Source of the DNA: Hymenopus coronatus
Taxonomy: Eukaryota > Arthropoda > Insecta > Mantodea > Hymenopodidae
Assembly (NCBI GenBank): GCA_030762935.1
Contig: CM060883.1
Coordinates: 92,376,501-92,440,500, forward strand
Length of the DNA stretch: 64,000 nt
Direction: 5' to 3'
The notes beneath the pieces are model-generated. The model had not been told where the DNA came from, did not search any database, and was given only the letters and a program-made list of their open reading frames with translations. The stretch's first letter is position 1; each line of letters begins with the position of its first letter. Below are positions 10,900 through 23,175 of this stretch, one piece after another. The translations under genes and the position numbers were made by a program.

Positions 10900-11592
10900 A
10901 TGGTGAGAGTTTATCAACGAAAGATCAACGTGCTGCTTCGTCAGATGAAAATCTGAAGCTTTCTTATGAAGCAGTAACCGCTGGTGCAATTAAATGCATC
11001 TAACGTGTATAATATCCCATACAAAACACTAGAGTAGCGACTTGGAGCGACGGGACCATCAGGTTAGTGGCTTTTAGTTTGTTACTTAATAAAATTAGTT
11101 AACCAGGTCTAATTTTGCTCTTATTCCCACAAAAAAATAATTACAATAATACTATTATACTTACAGTGTATTTGAACTGAAAATCAGAGTGTTCTGGTTC
11201 GATACTTCAGGAGTCTATTTTCTACCCAGCGGGGTTGATATTAATCTGTTAAAAAGAATGGGTTAAGGCATCGTTTCAACAAACACAAGAAACTAGCAGA
11301 GTGCAACTGGCTGCAATAATTGTTTCTAGAAAGTAATCCTGAGGCAGCTGTAAGTAAGGCGCAAGAAATTTCGATGGCCAGCGATTTGTAAATGAATTAT
11401 TCAGAAATTGATAATTACTTCTCCATACTACGAGTACTAAAACTCAGTGAGAAAAATTATTTGATTGGTTCCCCAACCAAAGTTTGTAATATGGATGATG
11501 TGCCATACATTCAAATGCGTATTGCTTCGGAAATAAGGTTTGATGACATTGGGAGCGTTGTTCATCTTCAACTTTTGTTGGATAAACCCTGA
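10900..11592 (+). pseudogene. pogo-like (CENP-B/DDE_1) transposase, decayed
   Basis: Pieces in the right order match pogo/Tigger-type transposases. The N-terminal start 'MVRVYQRK' at 10900 and a psq-type helix-turn-helix end 'NVYNIPYKTLE' (10984-11030) mark the DNA-binding part. A second DNA-binding stretch lies at 11255-11390 ('FNKHKKLAECNWL', 'AQEISMASD'). The start of the DDE domain follows at 11392-11592, with 'KVCNMDDVP' at the place of the first catalytic Asp. Several frameshifts and stops separate them, and the remaining catalytic residues were not found. It is a fossil transposon gene, or a decayed domesticated copy. Confidence 0.6.
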
Positions 11593-11999
11593 CCTGAGCT
11601 GGAACTCGTGGCGGGAAATCCATTGTGACCGGTTATCCCAGAATATAATTCAGGGCATCAACTGCCTACCCAGAAATAATGGACCTCGTAAGTGCTGATG
11701 AAGATTTTCTGGGTACGGCTAATCTTTCTTTGATTACGAAAGTGAGGCAGTTTTCGGAGTACAAAGGTATCATTTTGAAAATTACCGTACCCCAATTTCT
11801 AGAGAAGGCATATATTTTCCAAATCCTGGGTGATAGATTATCATAACTGCGAACCTTGGTTTAAAAACATGAGAGACGTTTACCTCTACATTCTGGGTGT
11901 GAAGTGACAACTTGACTAAATTGTTGTGGACTCGGGCATATTCCGTCGCAACAGGTTGCCGCTAGCGATGCTTCGCTCCGATCTGGATCGAGTCTCCAA

Positions 12000-13470
12000 A
12001 GACTGTTTTCTCGTTTGACACTGGGGTCATTATTCTTAATCCTGGAGTGCGTACTTATGCTGAATTACTGAAGAAGGTTAACAACATAATAATCTTGGAA
12101 GTTATTGGTGTACACGTACAAAATATACGGAAGACTCGTAGAGGAGAGCTGATTCTCATGGCTAAAGGCAGGGCTGATAAAGTGGATCCGTTAAGAATTC
12201 TGCAGGACGGAGGAGCAGAATGCAGTCTTATAGGCTTTAGAAGTGGCTTTCAGCGCTGTTCAGGTTAACCCTATGAGACCTTCAGCGGCGGAGGATCAGA
12301 TTGCAACTATTGTTTTTTTATTATTGTTTTGTTGATAGTGTTTAACACCCGCTTTAACTCGAAAAGACACCCCAGGCGGTGTCACTGATTATACATGGCA
12401 AGATGGTTAATCACCGGTGGAATGAGAGGGCGGGAGAAACCGGATAACCCGGAGAAAACTCGTCCCTGTGCCATTTTGTCCACCACAAATCCCAATTCAG
12501 TCGCTCTGTATCGAACCCGGGTAGGCCTAGGTAAGAGACAAGTGGTCTAACCACTGAGCCGCGGCCTTGCAACGATTACCTTAAGGGTAGATCGGGACCG
12601 TCGATTTACGTATGTAGGCTTAGTCCGTATTGGCTGGTATTCTGTAGAGTTCAAGAATGCGTTTTTATTCCACGGCGTTTTAGGTGTCAGGTTTGGACAC
12701 AGTAGCAGTGGACCTAACCGACAACATGTTTGCCTGCAATGAATTGCCCTTGCGAACCTTATTGCCTGTCGTGTAAAGACCCGGCTCATAAACTCAAGAG
12801 TAACCATTTCCCTTGGTACCGCAATCTGGTCATTCGAGCCAGAGCACAATGCTACAATAAGCCGGAATGGTAGACTCCCATTTGAACTTGGGTCGACCGT
12901 CTGTCTACGGATACTTCAAAGTAAAACCGATAGAGGGAGATTCGCTATGAACATTTTACACCAAACGGCCATGGAACGTAGAGTTGATGAGATTATTATG
13001 GCTGGAGCTACTGTCGCTACTAGAAAACTGCTGTAGAAAGCAAAACAACCTTACAGTTTTGTATTTTATCGTGCCATCTGCTTACTGAATGTCTTGGGAA
13101 AGCTCAGAAAGCATTTTTATACTGGCCAAATTGAAATAAAATATTGAGCACAGTGACATTTTGTCAACTGCCCAGCTGGCTTTAGGGAAGGTCGGTCCAC
13201 CTTAACGGAGAGTGCAGGAGCTCGCGGAAGAGCTGAAGACAGTGCTTCATGGTAAACGACGATTGTGTGAGCTCAATGGTTTTAATTCTGCCCGGTGGGA
13301 TGGGATCTGTCGGCCCATCAAAGTGCAACATTTCTTTATAACATGCTGGCCAGCTACCTGGATGCTTACTTACTTATTCAGGTTGCGAATGGTCACCCAA
13401 GGATGACGTGTGGTGTGTCTTAGGGATGAGCCCTGGGGCCCAATTTATGGAATAGCATAGCTCTAACGAT
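12000..13470 (+). mobile_element. R1-clade non-LTR retrotransposon, 5'-truncated and decayed
   Basis: Three ordered blocks identify it. At 12047-12200, 'TYAELLKKVN' to 'IRKTRRGELI' matches the C-terminal part of R1-type ORF1. At 12590-12850, 'RIGWYSVEFKN' to 'FGHSSSGPNRQH' matches the zinc-knuckle region with most cysteines lost. At 13070-13460 are reverse transcriptase pieces: 'YRAICLLNVLGKA', then 'NGFNSARWDGI' (the catalytic Asp region), then 'HPRMTCGV'. The endonuclease domain is missing and the frame changes many times. A SINE interrupts the ORF1 part at 12312-12566. Non-functional. Confidence 0.6.
12312..12566 (-). repeat. tRNA-derived SINE family S1, inserted in the R1 fossil
   Basis: Read on the minus strand, a head 'gccgcggctcagtggttag' (A box) and 'cccgggttcgatac' (B box) is followed by a body containing 'aacccggagaaa' (plus-strand sense) and a tail ending in 'gcgggtgttaaacact'. 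It is flanked by an 11-bp direct repeat with one mismatch (ttgcaactatt at 12301-12311, ttgcaacgatt at 12567-12577), the expected target site duplication. Confidence 0.8.
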
Positions 13471-13985
13471 TTTGCTTAAAATACCGTATATTAAAGATAT
13501 TTACATGGCAAATAAAGTATATATATATTTTGAATTTTCTTGGAATACCCTCTGAAGACATGGTTATTCTGAATGAATGTTACTGTTCCTGAAAAAACCG
13601 TAAGAGATAGACAAAAACCTATTACACAAAAACACAGAATTTATGTCATATACGTTTTTCTTTTCTTCGTTGAATGGCTATTTCTGAGATATTTCTTGTT
13701 ATCTGTTTCAGATTTAAAATACTTAAATTTTTTTCATACCCTTGGCCCTGTATAGAATCGGATACTATCTGGCAACCGGCTTTTAGAAAGATGAGACTAT
13801 CGTCTTATCCTTGTGTATTCCTTTTACTTACAAGAAAGGATGTCATTAACACAATTTCCACCAATGCTTATCTCGATTATCATAAATAGTCACAAGAATA
13901 TGCTTTTAAACAATAGTTTTGTTACAGCGATGTAGAGAAAGCCATGTGAATGTAACACATAAGATTTCTTTAAATGTATACCACA
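13465..13985 (+). repeat. Family A dispersed repeat, copy 4
   Basis: Begins at 'aaaataccgtatattaaag' and continues through 'aaaccgtaagagatagacaaa', 'agacaaaaacctattac' and 'gcttttagaaagatgagac' to 'gatgtagagaaagccatg'. It lacks the first third of the family. Confidence 0.75.
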
Positions 13986-13999
13986 GATATATAATAAAA

Positions 14000-14491
14000 A
14001 TTACTGATTTGGAAGGTATGCTGAAATTTGTTTATGTTTTGTCATGTCACTAAAAAGTACACAACACACCTACTTTGTCAACTACTCTATGTTTCTGTTG
14101 TGTGCTTTAGATTAGGCTCAAACATTTTACGTTTTGAATGTGCTTTTATTGTCATAAAATATACTTTTTGGGTTTGAAAATGGAAAATAATGCTTAAATT
14201 CTCCTGACAATAAATCCTAGGGCAATTCTTATTCATTGTACTCTGTGAACATGTACAGCAAGTTCTATTTGTGTAATAGAAAAACTGCTTCTCAAGGATC
14301 ATTTTATAAAAACCAAAATGCCGAAAAACTATAAATAGAGAGAAAACAAGGAAAGATGGAATGCATCAAAAACCACCAGGTTGTTTTCAGAAATGTTTTA
14401 ATTATTTTATGGTACTAAAATTAAGAAAATCGATGTTTTGTGATTGTTCATGATATTTCAGTTATACTTACCGTTAAATAATATGTCGGAT

Positions 14492-14562
<71 letters not shown>

Positions 14563-16285
14563 GCTCTAAAAGCTGCACACAGTGTTGCAAAGGGTCATAT
14601 TTACACTTGAACCAAAACCTCAAAATGACGACATCAATGCAAACGCCATCATACTACACGTCTATTTTCTTTAACTGCTGTCAACTAGACGAAGCCGCCA
14701 AAATAACTTATGAGCATACCACGTGATCAATCCCTCAAACATTATTGACCATGACGTCGTCTTTTACAACCACGCAGAACAATTATCCAAAGAGTACATA
14801 ATATCACGCATCTAACGCAGTACCAGAATTCGATAATAAGTGAATAAATCAAAATTTCGTCAATCAGCCACTTCCAAAAACAAATGTACACACCAACATA
14901 TGCAAAATTAAATACGTTGCAACGTTTGAAAAATTTAAAAAAGTATTTCTAACGTTAAGTATATCAATTCGAAATGAAATATGCACGTTGGCAAAACTGA
15001 TCATTAAAACAGTACGTATCAATGTGATAATTTTTCCCCATTAACACATGGCAGCAGCTCATTGGCCAGCTAGAATGGTGCCTCTTATTAGGGGCTATCA
15101 CATTTTTGGCGCACACACACACAAAATAGCATTTTCGTAAACATGTTTTTGCTAATGATAAAATAGCCTCATTCGGTAATTTGTTTGTTTCTTTAAGGAG
15201 TTTGTGTTATCAGTAGTGGGTTGCCTAATATGGGATACTGTCTTTGCGAAATGTCAACAATTAAAAGTTGGTCATTACTTTATTTGAACATTGAATTTGG
15301 GACGTTAAAAAGTTCTACATTACAAGTGAATGCAAAATATTATTTCTATGCTTCTTCCAATCAAAAATTGTTCAAGTGTATACAAGTTGAGAATACTGGC
15401 TCAAAGTCAGTTTCTTCAACACTTTTACAGTTAAGTTATAGAAATTGCTTCCATTTTCCGATTATTTTATCAACATTTCTACACACTAAAGCTTTCATAA
15501 ATATAACGATTACATAATCAATTAGGGGGGAAATTAGTTAGGAAAAAATATTATAAATTATCTAAACACAAACATTTTTCCTCATTTTGTTTAACCTTTA
15601 AAATTACATCATGCAATTCTTTTTTAAAATGTCATGATAATTTTTTAAATTTTATTATATTACTCAAATTAACTTTATCTAGTTTATCTTGAAATTTACT
15701 TATACATTTTCAGATAAAATTTGAGTATATGATATAGATAAAGGTAAATCTTTAAATTCTTTTACAAAGTCTTCAGAGAGTATTAAAGTTTAAATATTTT
15801 CTACCAAACTGCTTTATGTTCAAATTTTCCTATAGAATTCTCAGAAAAATCTTGATTGGATATATTTGTCCAAACAACTTTGTCTTGAAATTCTGTTATA
15901 ATATTTTCCGATAAATTTTTATTTACACAAATAATCTTCCACTCATTTACATCAAATTGGACTTTTATTTTAATATAATCAATAATAATATACCCGTATT
16001 CTTTATTTGTAGAATATAAATTATTAATTACAAATAATTTCATTCTATATGTTTATATATATATATTCATTATATATTCATTAATAAGATGGTTATGAAA
16101 AGAAATTTAAATGAATTTAAATTTTGTCATTCCGATATCTCTATTTACATAAGAAAATATTTTATTAGATTAATAAGAAATCTTGTTCATCATTTTTGTA
16201 TGATTAACAACAGTTTGAAGCAATAAAAACAAAACATTGAAATATATTATGAATAAATTTAAACATTTTCAATATTATCAATCAA
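14000..16285. other. AT-rich DNA without recognised genes
   Basis: No supported coding frame. It contains an (AT)n run and scattered A/T tracts. Two near-identical short motifs, 'ttctcagaaaaatcttgat' and 'attttccgataaatttt', occur near 15840-15915, but no transposon hallmark was seen. Confidence 0.4.
14495..14553. repeat. (AT)n microsatellite
   Basis: About 30 perfect AT units. Confidence 0.97.
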
Positions 16286-16291
16286 ACTATT

Positions 16292-16370
<79 letters not shown>
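16285..16370. repeat. (TTTA)n followed by a T homopolymer
   Basis: About ten ATTT units run into roughly 48 consecutive T. It could be the minus-strand poly(A) tail of a retroposon, but no element body was recognised on either side. Confidence 0.95.
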
Positions 16371-16372
<2 letters not shown>

Positions 16373-16789
16373 CTTTATAGTTCATCCTCAGGCTAGTAAA
16401 ATTTTCTGACTTATCTTCAGCTTCCAAAAATATTTTTGTACATTGCACTGGTAGAATTATTTTAAATTGTATATGCAAAACTAATGAAAGTTTTGAACCA
16501 TGAGAGTTTCTATAATTTCAGCACTTGAAGTATTATAAGGCATATTTTTAAATTCTCTTAATATAAAAAATGGTGTAGAACCATTTTCGTTGCTTAAATT
16601 GTGAACTGCGGTTTTCAGTTCTTCGATTTTGTGAACCATTTATATATAAAAATATAAAGCAATGAAAAATTAAAAAAATTACAGATGCATAATAAGTTTT
16701 TTATTTTTAATCTTAATACATATTTTCTTAATAAACGGAGAACTTTTCTATGGTGACTTGTCCAATATATAATCTAGAAATCTAAATAT

Positions 16790-19445
16790 GTCGCTGTCTG
16801 TGTGTATCAAGCCTGTATCGGTGTGTTTCTGTGTCTGTGTGTCTGTGCCTGTGTCTGTTTGTCTTTCTCTGTGTGTCTTTGTCTGTATGTACTTGTGTGT
16901 GTCTGTGTGTTTGTATTTCTCTGTCAGTAAGTGAGTTGTTTTCTGTGCGTGTGACTGTCTGTATTTGTGTGTCTGTGTCTCTGTGTCTGTGTGTGTCTGT
17001 GGTTTCTGTGAGTGTGTCTGTGTCTCTATAAATCTGTTTGTGGGTGTGTGTCTGTGTCCGTGTATGTCTGTGGTTGTGTCTGTGTGTCTGTGTCTGTAGG
17101 TGTCTGGGTGTGTCTGTTGCAGTATATTCCTGAGTCTCTGTTTCTATCTGCATAGGTCTGTTTGTTTCTGTGTCTATGTGAGGGACTCGTGAGTGTATGT
17201 CTGTTTCTGTGTGTGTCTGAGTCTGTGTCTGTGTGTTTTCGTCTGTATGTGTATCTGTGTGACTTTTAGTATGTCTGTTTATGTATGTATGTGTTACTGT
17301 GTGTGTCTGTTTCTGTGTGTCTTTGTGTTTCAGTCCGTATGTGTATTCTGTGTGATTTTTACTGTGTCTGTTTATGTCTGCATGTGTTACTGTGTGTGTT
17401 TGTGTCTGTGTTTTTTCGTCTGTATGTTTATCTGTGTGACTTTTACTGTGTCTGTTTATGGCTGTGTGTGTCTGTGTCTGTGTGTTTTCGTCCATATGTG
17501 TATCTGTGTGTCTTTTACTGTGTCCGTTTATGTGTGTATGTGTCTCTGTGTATGTATGTGTTACTGTGTGTGTCTGTGTGTGCGTTCGTGTGTATGTGTA
17601 TCTGTGTGTCTTTTACTGTGTCTGTTTCTGTCTGTATGTGTTTCTGTCTATGTGTGTCTGTGTATGTCTGTGTAACTGTGTGTGTCTGTTTCTGTCTGTA
17701 TGTGTTTCTGTCTATGTGTGTCTGTGTATGTCTGTGTAACTGTGTGTGTCTGTTTCTGTGTGTGTCTGTTTCTGTGTGTATCTGTGTCCTTGTGTGTCTG
17801 TGTGTATGTCTGTATGTCTAGGTCTGTCTCATTGTGTGTCTGTGTATGTCTGTGGGTAATGTGTCTTTGTGTATCGGCGTGTGTCTGTCTATGTGTGTGA
17901 TTCTCTGCTTTTGACTGTATGTGTGTGTGTCTAAGTCTGAGCGGTCTATGCTTGTGTATGTCTATTTCTCAGTGTGTCTGTGCGTGAGGGAATTCTAATC
18001 TATGTGTGTCTGTATATGTGTATTTCTGGCTGTGTCTGTGTGTGTCTGTGTCTGTCATTGTAAGTGTCTATGACTATGCGTATGTTTGTGAGTGTGTGTC
18101 TGTGTGTCTATGTATGTATGTCTGTAGGTGTCTGGGTGTTTGTGTCTCTGTGTGTGCCTATGTCTGTGTTTGTCTGTGTGTATCTTAGGATGTCTATGTG
18201 TGTGCCAATATGTGTATGTGTCTGAGTGAGTCTGTGATTATCTGAGGCTGTGTGTGTCTGTGTGTGTCTGTATGTGCCTGTATATATATGTCTGTGTTTG
18301 TCTGTGTCTATGTGTGGGTCTTTGGGCTTGTGTCTCTCTATGTGTGTCTGTGTCTTTATGTGTGTAAGTGTCTATGTCGAGTTGCGGGTTTCTGTGACTT
18401 TGTTTGTCAGTGTCTGTATGTGTCTGAGTGAGTCGGTGTGTGTCTGGGTGAGTCTGTGTGTGTTTGTGTGTATCTGTGTCTGTGTGTGTCTGCATCTGTG
18501 TTCCTATGGTCTGTGTATATCTGCAGGTGTCTGTTTGTGTATGTACTGTCTGTGTTTGTCTGTGTATATGTGTGGGTATTTGAGTTTGTGTCTCTCTCTG
18601 TGTGTCTGTGTCTCTGTGTTGTTTGTGTCTGTGTGTCCGTGTCTCGGTGTGTCTGAGTGAGTCTGTGTGTGTCGTGTCCGGATGTGTATATGTCAGTGTG
18701 TGTCTGAGTCTGTGTGTGTCTGCATCTGTGTGTTCCTATGGTCTGTGTGTATCTTTGTGTGTATTGTATGTATGTCTGGCTGTGTCTGTGTACGTGTATT
18801 TATTTCTGTTTTGTCTGAGTGTGTGTGTGTGTCTCTGTGTGTGTCTGTATCTATGTATGTTATCTTGTGAGTCTGTGTATGTGTCTCTGTGCGCATGTGT
18901 CTTGTGTGTCTGCGCCTTGTATATCTCTGTGTTTCTGTGTTTGTGTGTGCTCAATATCTGTGTTTCTGTATGTTTAAGAGTGTTTGTGTTCGTCTGTGTC
19001 ATGTGTGTGTCTATGTGTGTCTGTGTGTTTTAGTCTGTGTGTGTCTGTGTCATATTGTCTCTGTGTCAGAGTGTGTGTCTGTGTGCTTCTGTTTGTGTTT
19101 TCTGTGTGTCTGTGTCTAGATGCAGATCTTTATGTGTAGGTCTCTATTTGTGTAGCTCTGTGATGTGTCTATTTTTTGTGTGTGTCTGTCTGTATGTGTT
19201 TGTGTGTCAATTTGTGTGTGTGTGTCTATTAGTGTCTCTGTGTGTCTTTGGCCGTGTCTGTGTGTGTCTGTATGTTTGTGTCCTTTTGTGTCGGTATGTG
19301 TGTGTCTGTGAATGACTATGTGAGTCTGTTTCTGTGTGTGAGTGTTTTGTGTGTATATGTTTCTGTGTGTGTCGTGCTTTGTGTGTCTGTGACTGTGTGT
19401 CTATGTGTCAGTGTCTGTGTCTGTATGTGTCTGTGCAAGTATATT
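16790..19445. repeat. 2.65 kb TGTGTC-type simple-sequence block
   Basis: The plus strand is almost only T, G and C, made of degenerate TGTGTC, TGTGTG and TGTATG words with occasional A. Long Cys/Val/Ser frames on the plus strand and Thr/His/Asp frames on the minus strand are repeat artefacts. It is bordered on the left by AT-rich DNA and on the right by a short family A-like stretch (19490-19560). Family A itself contains a short (GTCTGT)-like run, which may be the seed of this expansion. Confidence 0.95.
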
Positions 19446-19689
19446 GTTTTCTCGTGACGTTACGTTTGAATCTTCAAAGCCAGTTATAACGACCACTTTT
19501 AAACATCTGACTATCAGTTCGGCTTCCTCTATCCTGTTTATAACTAACAAATGTGGAGTACACTTGCTGTTTGACTTTATCTGGGTTTACTTGAAGTAGA
19601 CAGTAAACAAGTTTATGAAATAATTCCTTGGAAATAATAAATATAATGACCAAAATCTTATGAGTTACACCTACGTTAGTTTCTCTACC

Positions 19690-20450
19690 TGCTCTACAAA
19701 CAAAGTTTTTACAGAAGATTATTCTTCTTTCTACACAATGCTAATTGGAATATACATTAGCAGAATATTTTTATTACTTAGTTCCTTATAAGCTAAAGTG
19801 ATAGTCAAATGTTTTAAAAGCTATCGTTATGCGATTGTCATTGAAAATTACTTCTTTGCTTGACCAGCAGTAGAACAAAAGAAAAAGGGACAGCCCCTGT
19901 CTAAGAAAGGTATAAGTAAGTACCTTAAAATTGAAACTAATAAAAAGAAATATCTCGGAAACGGTTACCTCTACAACAAAAACGTAAAGGAGATAAATCC
20001 TTTGTATTGCCGATGTATACATTTTTTTTTATACATAATAAGCTTTTGTGTATCTCTTACAATTTACAATTTGGCCAAATTGTCCAGAATAAAGAGGTCT
20101 TAAGAGGCTATTCCCAGAAAATTAAAGATATAAATTTGATTTGGACTGTAAATATGTTTAATACACGGGATTTTATTCAAAATCGTTAAACCCATTTTGA
20201 TAAAATCAAATTTTTTGAAAATTTTTCCATGTAAAGGGTAGTCAGTGGTGGGAGATTTTCTTGAAAATCTTTGTGTCGCTTCCTTAGAAGATACTAGACC
20301 TAAATACCAAGTTTGGTATTTAATGGTCTTTTCGTTTTTGAGCTACGCTGCCCACAAGCACACACACACACAGGGGCATTTTTCTAATAATGCTTTCTTG
20401 GATTCAGGGGGCTCAAAAGATGTATTTCCGGTGAAATGTCGGTATGGAAT
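19690..20450 (-). repeat. Family A dispersed repeat, copy 5 (inverted)
   Basis: Reverse-complement landmarks: 'taaagtgatagtcaaatg' near 19794, 'ctattcccagaaaatt' near 20107, 'taaataccaagtttggtat' near 20302 and a CA-rich run near 20361. Nearly full length. Confidence 0.75.
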
Positions 20451-20619
20451 GTAGAACCACCTTCTCTATCCATTGTGCATACAGGCTAGAGAAAGTAAAA
20501 AGGGAATCTGACTGTAACACATGACACTTTTAAGTGAACTGTTCATATCTGCATTGTGATGATACTGAAAGTAATTGTTAACTCAATTATCAGATTTATT
20601 TTGATACCAAGGTTGGGGC

Positions 20620-20962
20620 ATACTTGATACCTTTTACTTTCCCTACACGTAGTATGTACTTAGTGTATAGTGTATTCCAACGAAAACTTTCATTCCGAAA
20701 GTTCACCGGAAATGCACGTTTAGGGATACCCTGCATCCGAAATAAAGCATTTTTGGAAAAAGGTTCATGTGTCTGTGAAGACGATAACTCAAAACGAAAA
20801 GTCTGTAAAATACCAAACTTGATATTTACGTTTAGTATTGTCTAGGGATGCGATAGGAGAGTTTTGAGAAACATCCACCAGATTTCCTTTTACATGGAAC
20901 AAATTTAGAAATTGTGATTTTCTCAAAATAGGCTACAACTATTTTGATTAACATACCGCATA
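20620..20962 (+). repeat. Family A copy 6, left part (split by mariner)
   Basis: Carries the 5' landmarks 'cctacacgtagtatgtac' and 'gacgataactcaaaacg' and ends at 'cataccgca' + TA, where the mariner begins. The copy resumes at 23176. Confidence 0.8.
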
Positions 20963-21025
20963 CGGGGGTCGGCTGATAAATCCCGGGCCTCTCAAACAAA
21001 ACAGCATTTAAAAACGTTTTTTTCT

Positions 21026-23002
21026 TTATTCCTCAACATAATCTCCAGAAAGGCTAATACATTTGTCATATCAGTGTTCTAATTTAATTCAACCATCTCT
21101 GTAATGCGATTTATCAAGGTCCTCAAAATAGCTGTTTACGGCATCAATGACCTCCTCGTTGCTGTGAAATCTTCGTCCTCCTAGAAATTTTTTGAGGTTT
21201 GGGAAAAGGTGGTAGTCACTGGGTGCTAGATGTGGCGAATAAGGTGGATGTTTAAGCAATTTGAGACCTTTAATTATCTTCCCTATAAATATTATTATTA
21301 GTTATTAATGATTTATCAATGTAAAGCTAAAAGTGTATTAATGTATGCATTTAACTGAGAAGAGTCAGCTGGAGAAGAAAGCTGACGCCAAGAGAGTCAA
21401 AGGGAATGAGAAGCGCTTTTGTTAGAAAGGTCTCTTTTGTCCAGTCACGTACCATCGAGTTGCAACGGGGGTAATTCTTCATTGCACAAGACATGAGATT
21501 TGCAGTACACCCTGGGATAAGGAAATTGAATATTGGGAAATATTTACGTCAATCGCACGGCCTTTCTGTCCAATCACAAAGAGGCCGCCATGACGGTATT
21601 TTTTGTATATAAAGACACATCGTAATCTGTCTGTGAAAATCATCTGTCCGTTGCCCGCTGTCTGTTACCAGCTGATCTATCTGTCGCTGTTATGCTTTCG
21701 GTCGTCGGGCTGAACTTAACATCTTCATACAAAGCTAGACACTGTAACGTGTAACAAATTTAAAGTCAGTGACGAGTACTCATGTATATAGTATAACGCA
21801 GAATTAAGGAAGAAGAAGGGACTTTAATTACGTGTGATCAGCTAAGTGTTAGAATTCGTAACAGGTGTACAAATTAGCATTATTGTAAGGCAAATGTGCT
21901 TATCTCACTTCTCTTAGTAAGGAATAAACTCCAGGAAAGTATATAAGCTATAATCATTATAAGATCACTCCCTGAACTAGCTGCACCACCCCGAGTGAGT
22001 CAATCATCGTGCAGGCTGAGCAACACCGAGGCAAATTCAACGGTAGTAGATTCACCTCACCAGGTAAGTGGGTCTATTCATAGGCAGTGGAGTGAGTCTT
22101 GCCCACGCCTTCAATCTGCGCTCACCGCATAAGGCGTCTCAAATGTGGTGCAAAAGATAACACTGCATATTGTACCCAACGTCACCACGATTTTAACACC
22201 GCAAATTCCAACTTTAATTAGCACAGTTTGCCCATTGCAATGACTAAACGATGGGTCGGAGGATTGTCATGATAAAACAAGACTTTATTTTTTTCCAAAT
22301 GAGGTATTTTTCTTTTCACCTCATCACAGTAAGCTTGCGTAGTAGTCACCAGTGATACTTTTACCTTTTTCCAAGTAATCAATAACAATATTTCCCTGTG
22401 CATCCCATAAAATACTCGCCATAACCTTGTCAGCTGACAAAATTGACTTTCCTTTTTTGGAGTTGGTTCACCAGGCGTAATACACTGTTTTGGCTGTGGT
22501 TCTGGAGTGTAGTGATGTATCCACGTTTCATCCATGGTAATAAGCCATCTCAAAAATTTACTGGAATTTTTACGTTAGAGCACCTCATTCTTAACAGAAA
22601 CAGTTTGCTTGCAGCTTTCGATCAGGTGTCAACAAACGCGGCACCCATTTTGCACAGACCTTGTGAAAGCCCAAAATATTACCTAAAATATTACCTGCAC
22701 GTTCTTTTGATATGTATACAGCCTCTGCTATCTCAAACAACTTTAGTCTGTGGTCTTCCAGGACTAAACGATGAATTTTTTTCAATGATCTCTGGAGTTG
22801 TCATTTCTACAGGGCGTCCAGAGCAAGGCTCATCACTAGTGCTCGTACGTCCCATTTTAAACTCTGCAACCCACCTTTTAATCATTGAATATGAAGGAGC
22901 AGAGTCTTTTAATGTACTGTTCATTTCCTCCTTGATTTATTTAGGCGTTAAGGCTTTTAAATGGAAGTATTTATGCACTGTTCGTTTTTCCAAATACTCC
23001 AT
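21026..23002 (-). pseudogene. mariner transposase, broken
   Basis: The frame starts at ATG 23002-23000 ('MEYLEKRTVHKYF'). The N-terminal part contains 'YSMIKRWVAEFKMGRTS' and 'DEPCSGRP', the usual mariner paired helix-turn-helix region. The catalytic triad is present in pieces: 'MDETWIHHY' (first Asp, ~22530), 'YHDNPPTHR' (second Asp, ~22265) and 'HLAPSDYHLF' (third Asp, ~21220), a DD34D-type arrangement. Defects are an in-frame stop soon after the start ('TPK*IKEE'), frameshifts in the helix-turn-helix region, a 0.94 kb insertion between the second and third Asp, and stops near the C terminus. The frame ends with 'SGDYVEE' at 21026. Inactive. Confidence 0.85.
21277..22211. mobile_element. 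0.94 kb insert inside the mariner, solo-LTR-like
   Basis: It interrupts the mariner frame and is bordered by a 9-bp direct repeat 'ctttaatta' (21268-21276 and 22212-22220). Inside are a TATA-like 'tgtatataaag' near 21605 and a poly(A)-signal-like 'aataaa' near 21923, with no coding frame. These are LTR-like signals, but TG...CA ends are not evident, so it could be another non-autonomous element. Confidence 0.45.
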
Positions 23003-23175
23003 TTTTGTGAAAACTCTAAGGTTGTCTTGTTTAAAATGCTGTCATTCGAAAACTAAACAACCTATTGACCTGTAACTACGGATACAAGCTAGAGTTAAAC
23101 TATACGATGCTACTGTCCAACTGGCCCAATGGGGCCATATCTGTGTGAAGCCCGGAACTTTTCAGCCGAGCCTGG

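Larger units (their letters stand above)
20963..23175 (-). mobile_element. mariner transposon with its own insertion
   Basis: Terminal inverted repeats are visible: left 'cgggggtcggctgataaat', right (reverse complement) 'ccaggctcggctgaaaagt'. A TA dinucleotide lies at both edges (20961-20962 and 23176-23177), the mariner target duplication. Removing the element rejoins a family A repeat at 'accgcaTATTAAAG', which matches intact copies elsewhere. The transposase reads on the minus strand. Confidence 0.88.

Noticed and set aside
16782..19457. Long Cys/Val/Ser ORFs and the 237-codon Thr/His/Asp ORF
   Set aside because: Low-complexity translation of TGTGTC repeats. No start context, domain or conserved codon pattern.
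21277..22211. Confident solo LTR call
   Set aside because: TATA-like and AATAAA signals are present, but TG...CA ends and a 4-6 bp duplication are not. Kept as LTR-like only.
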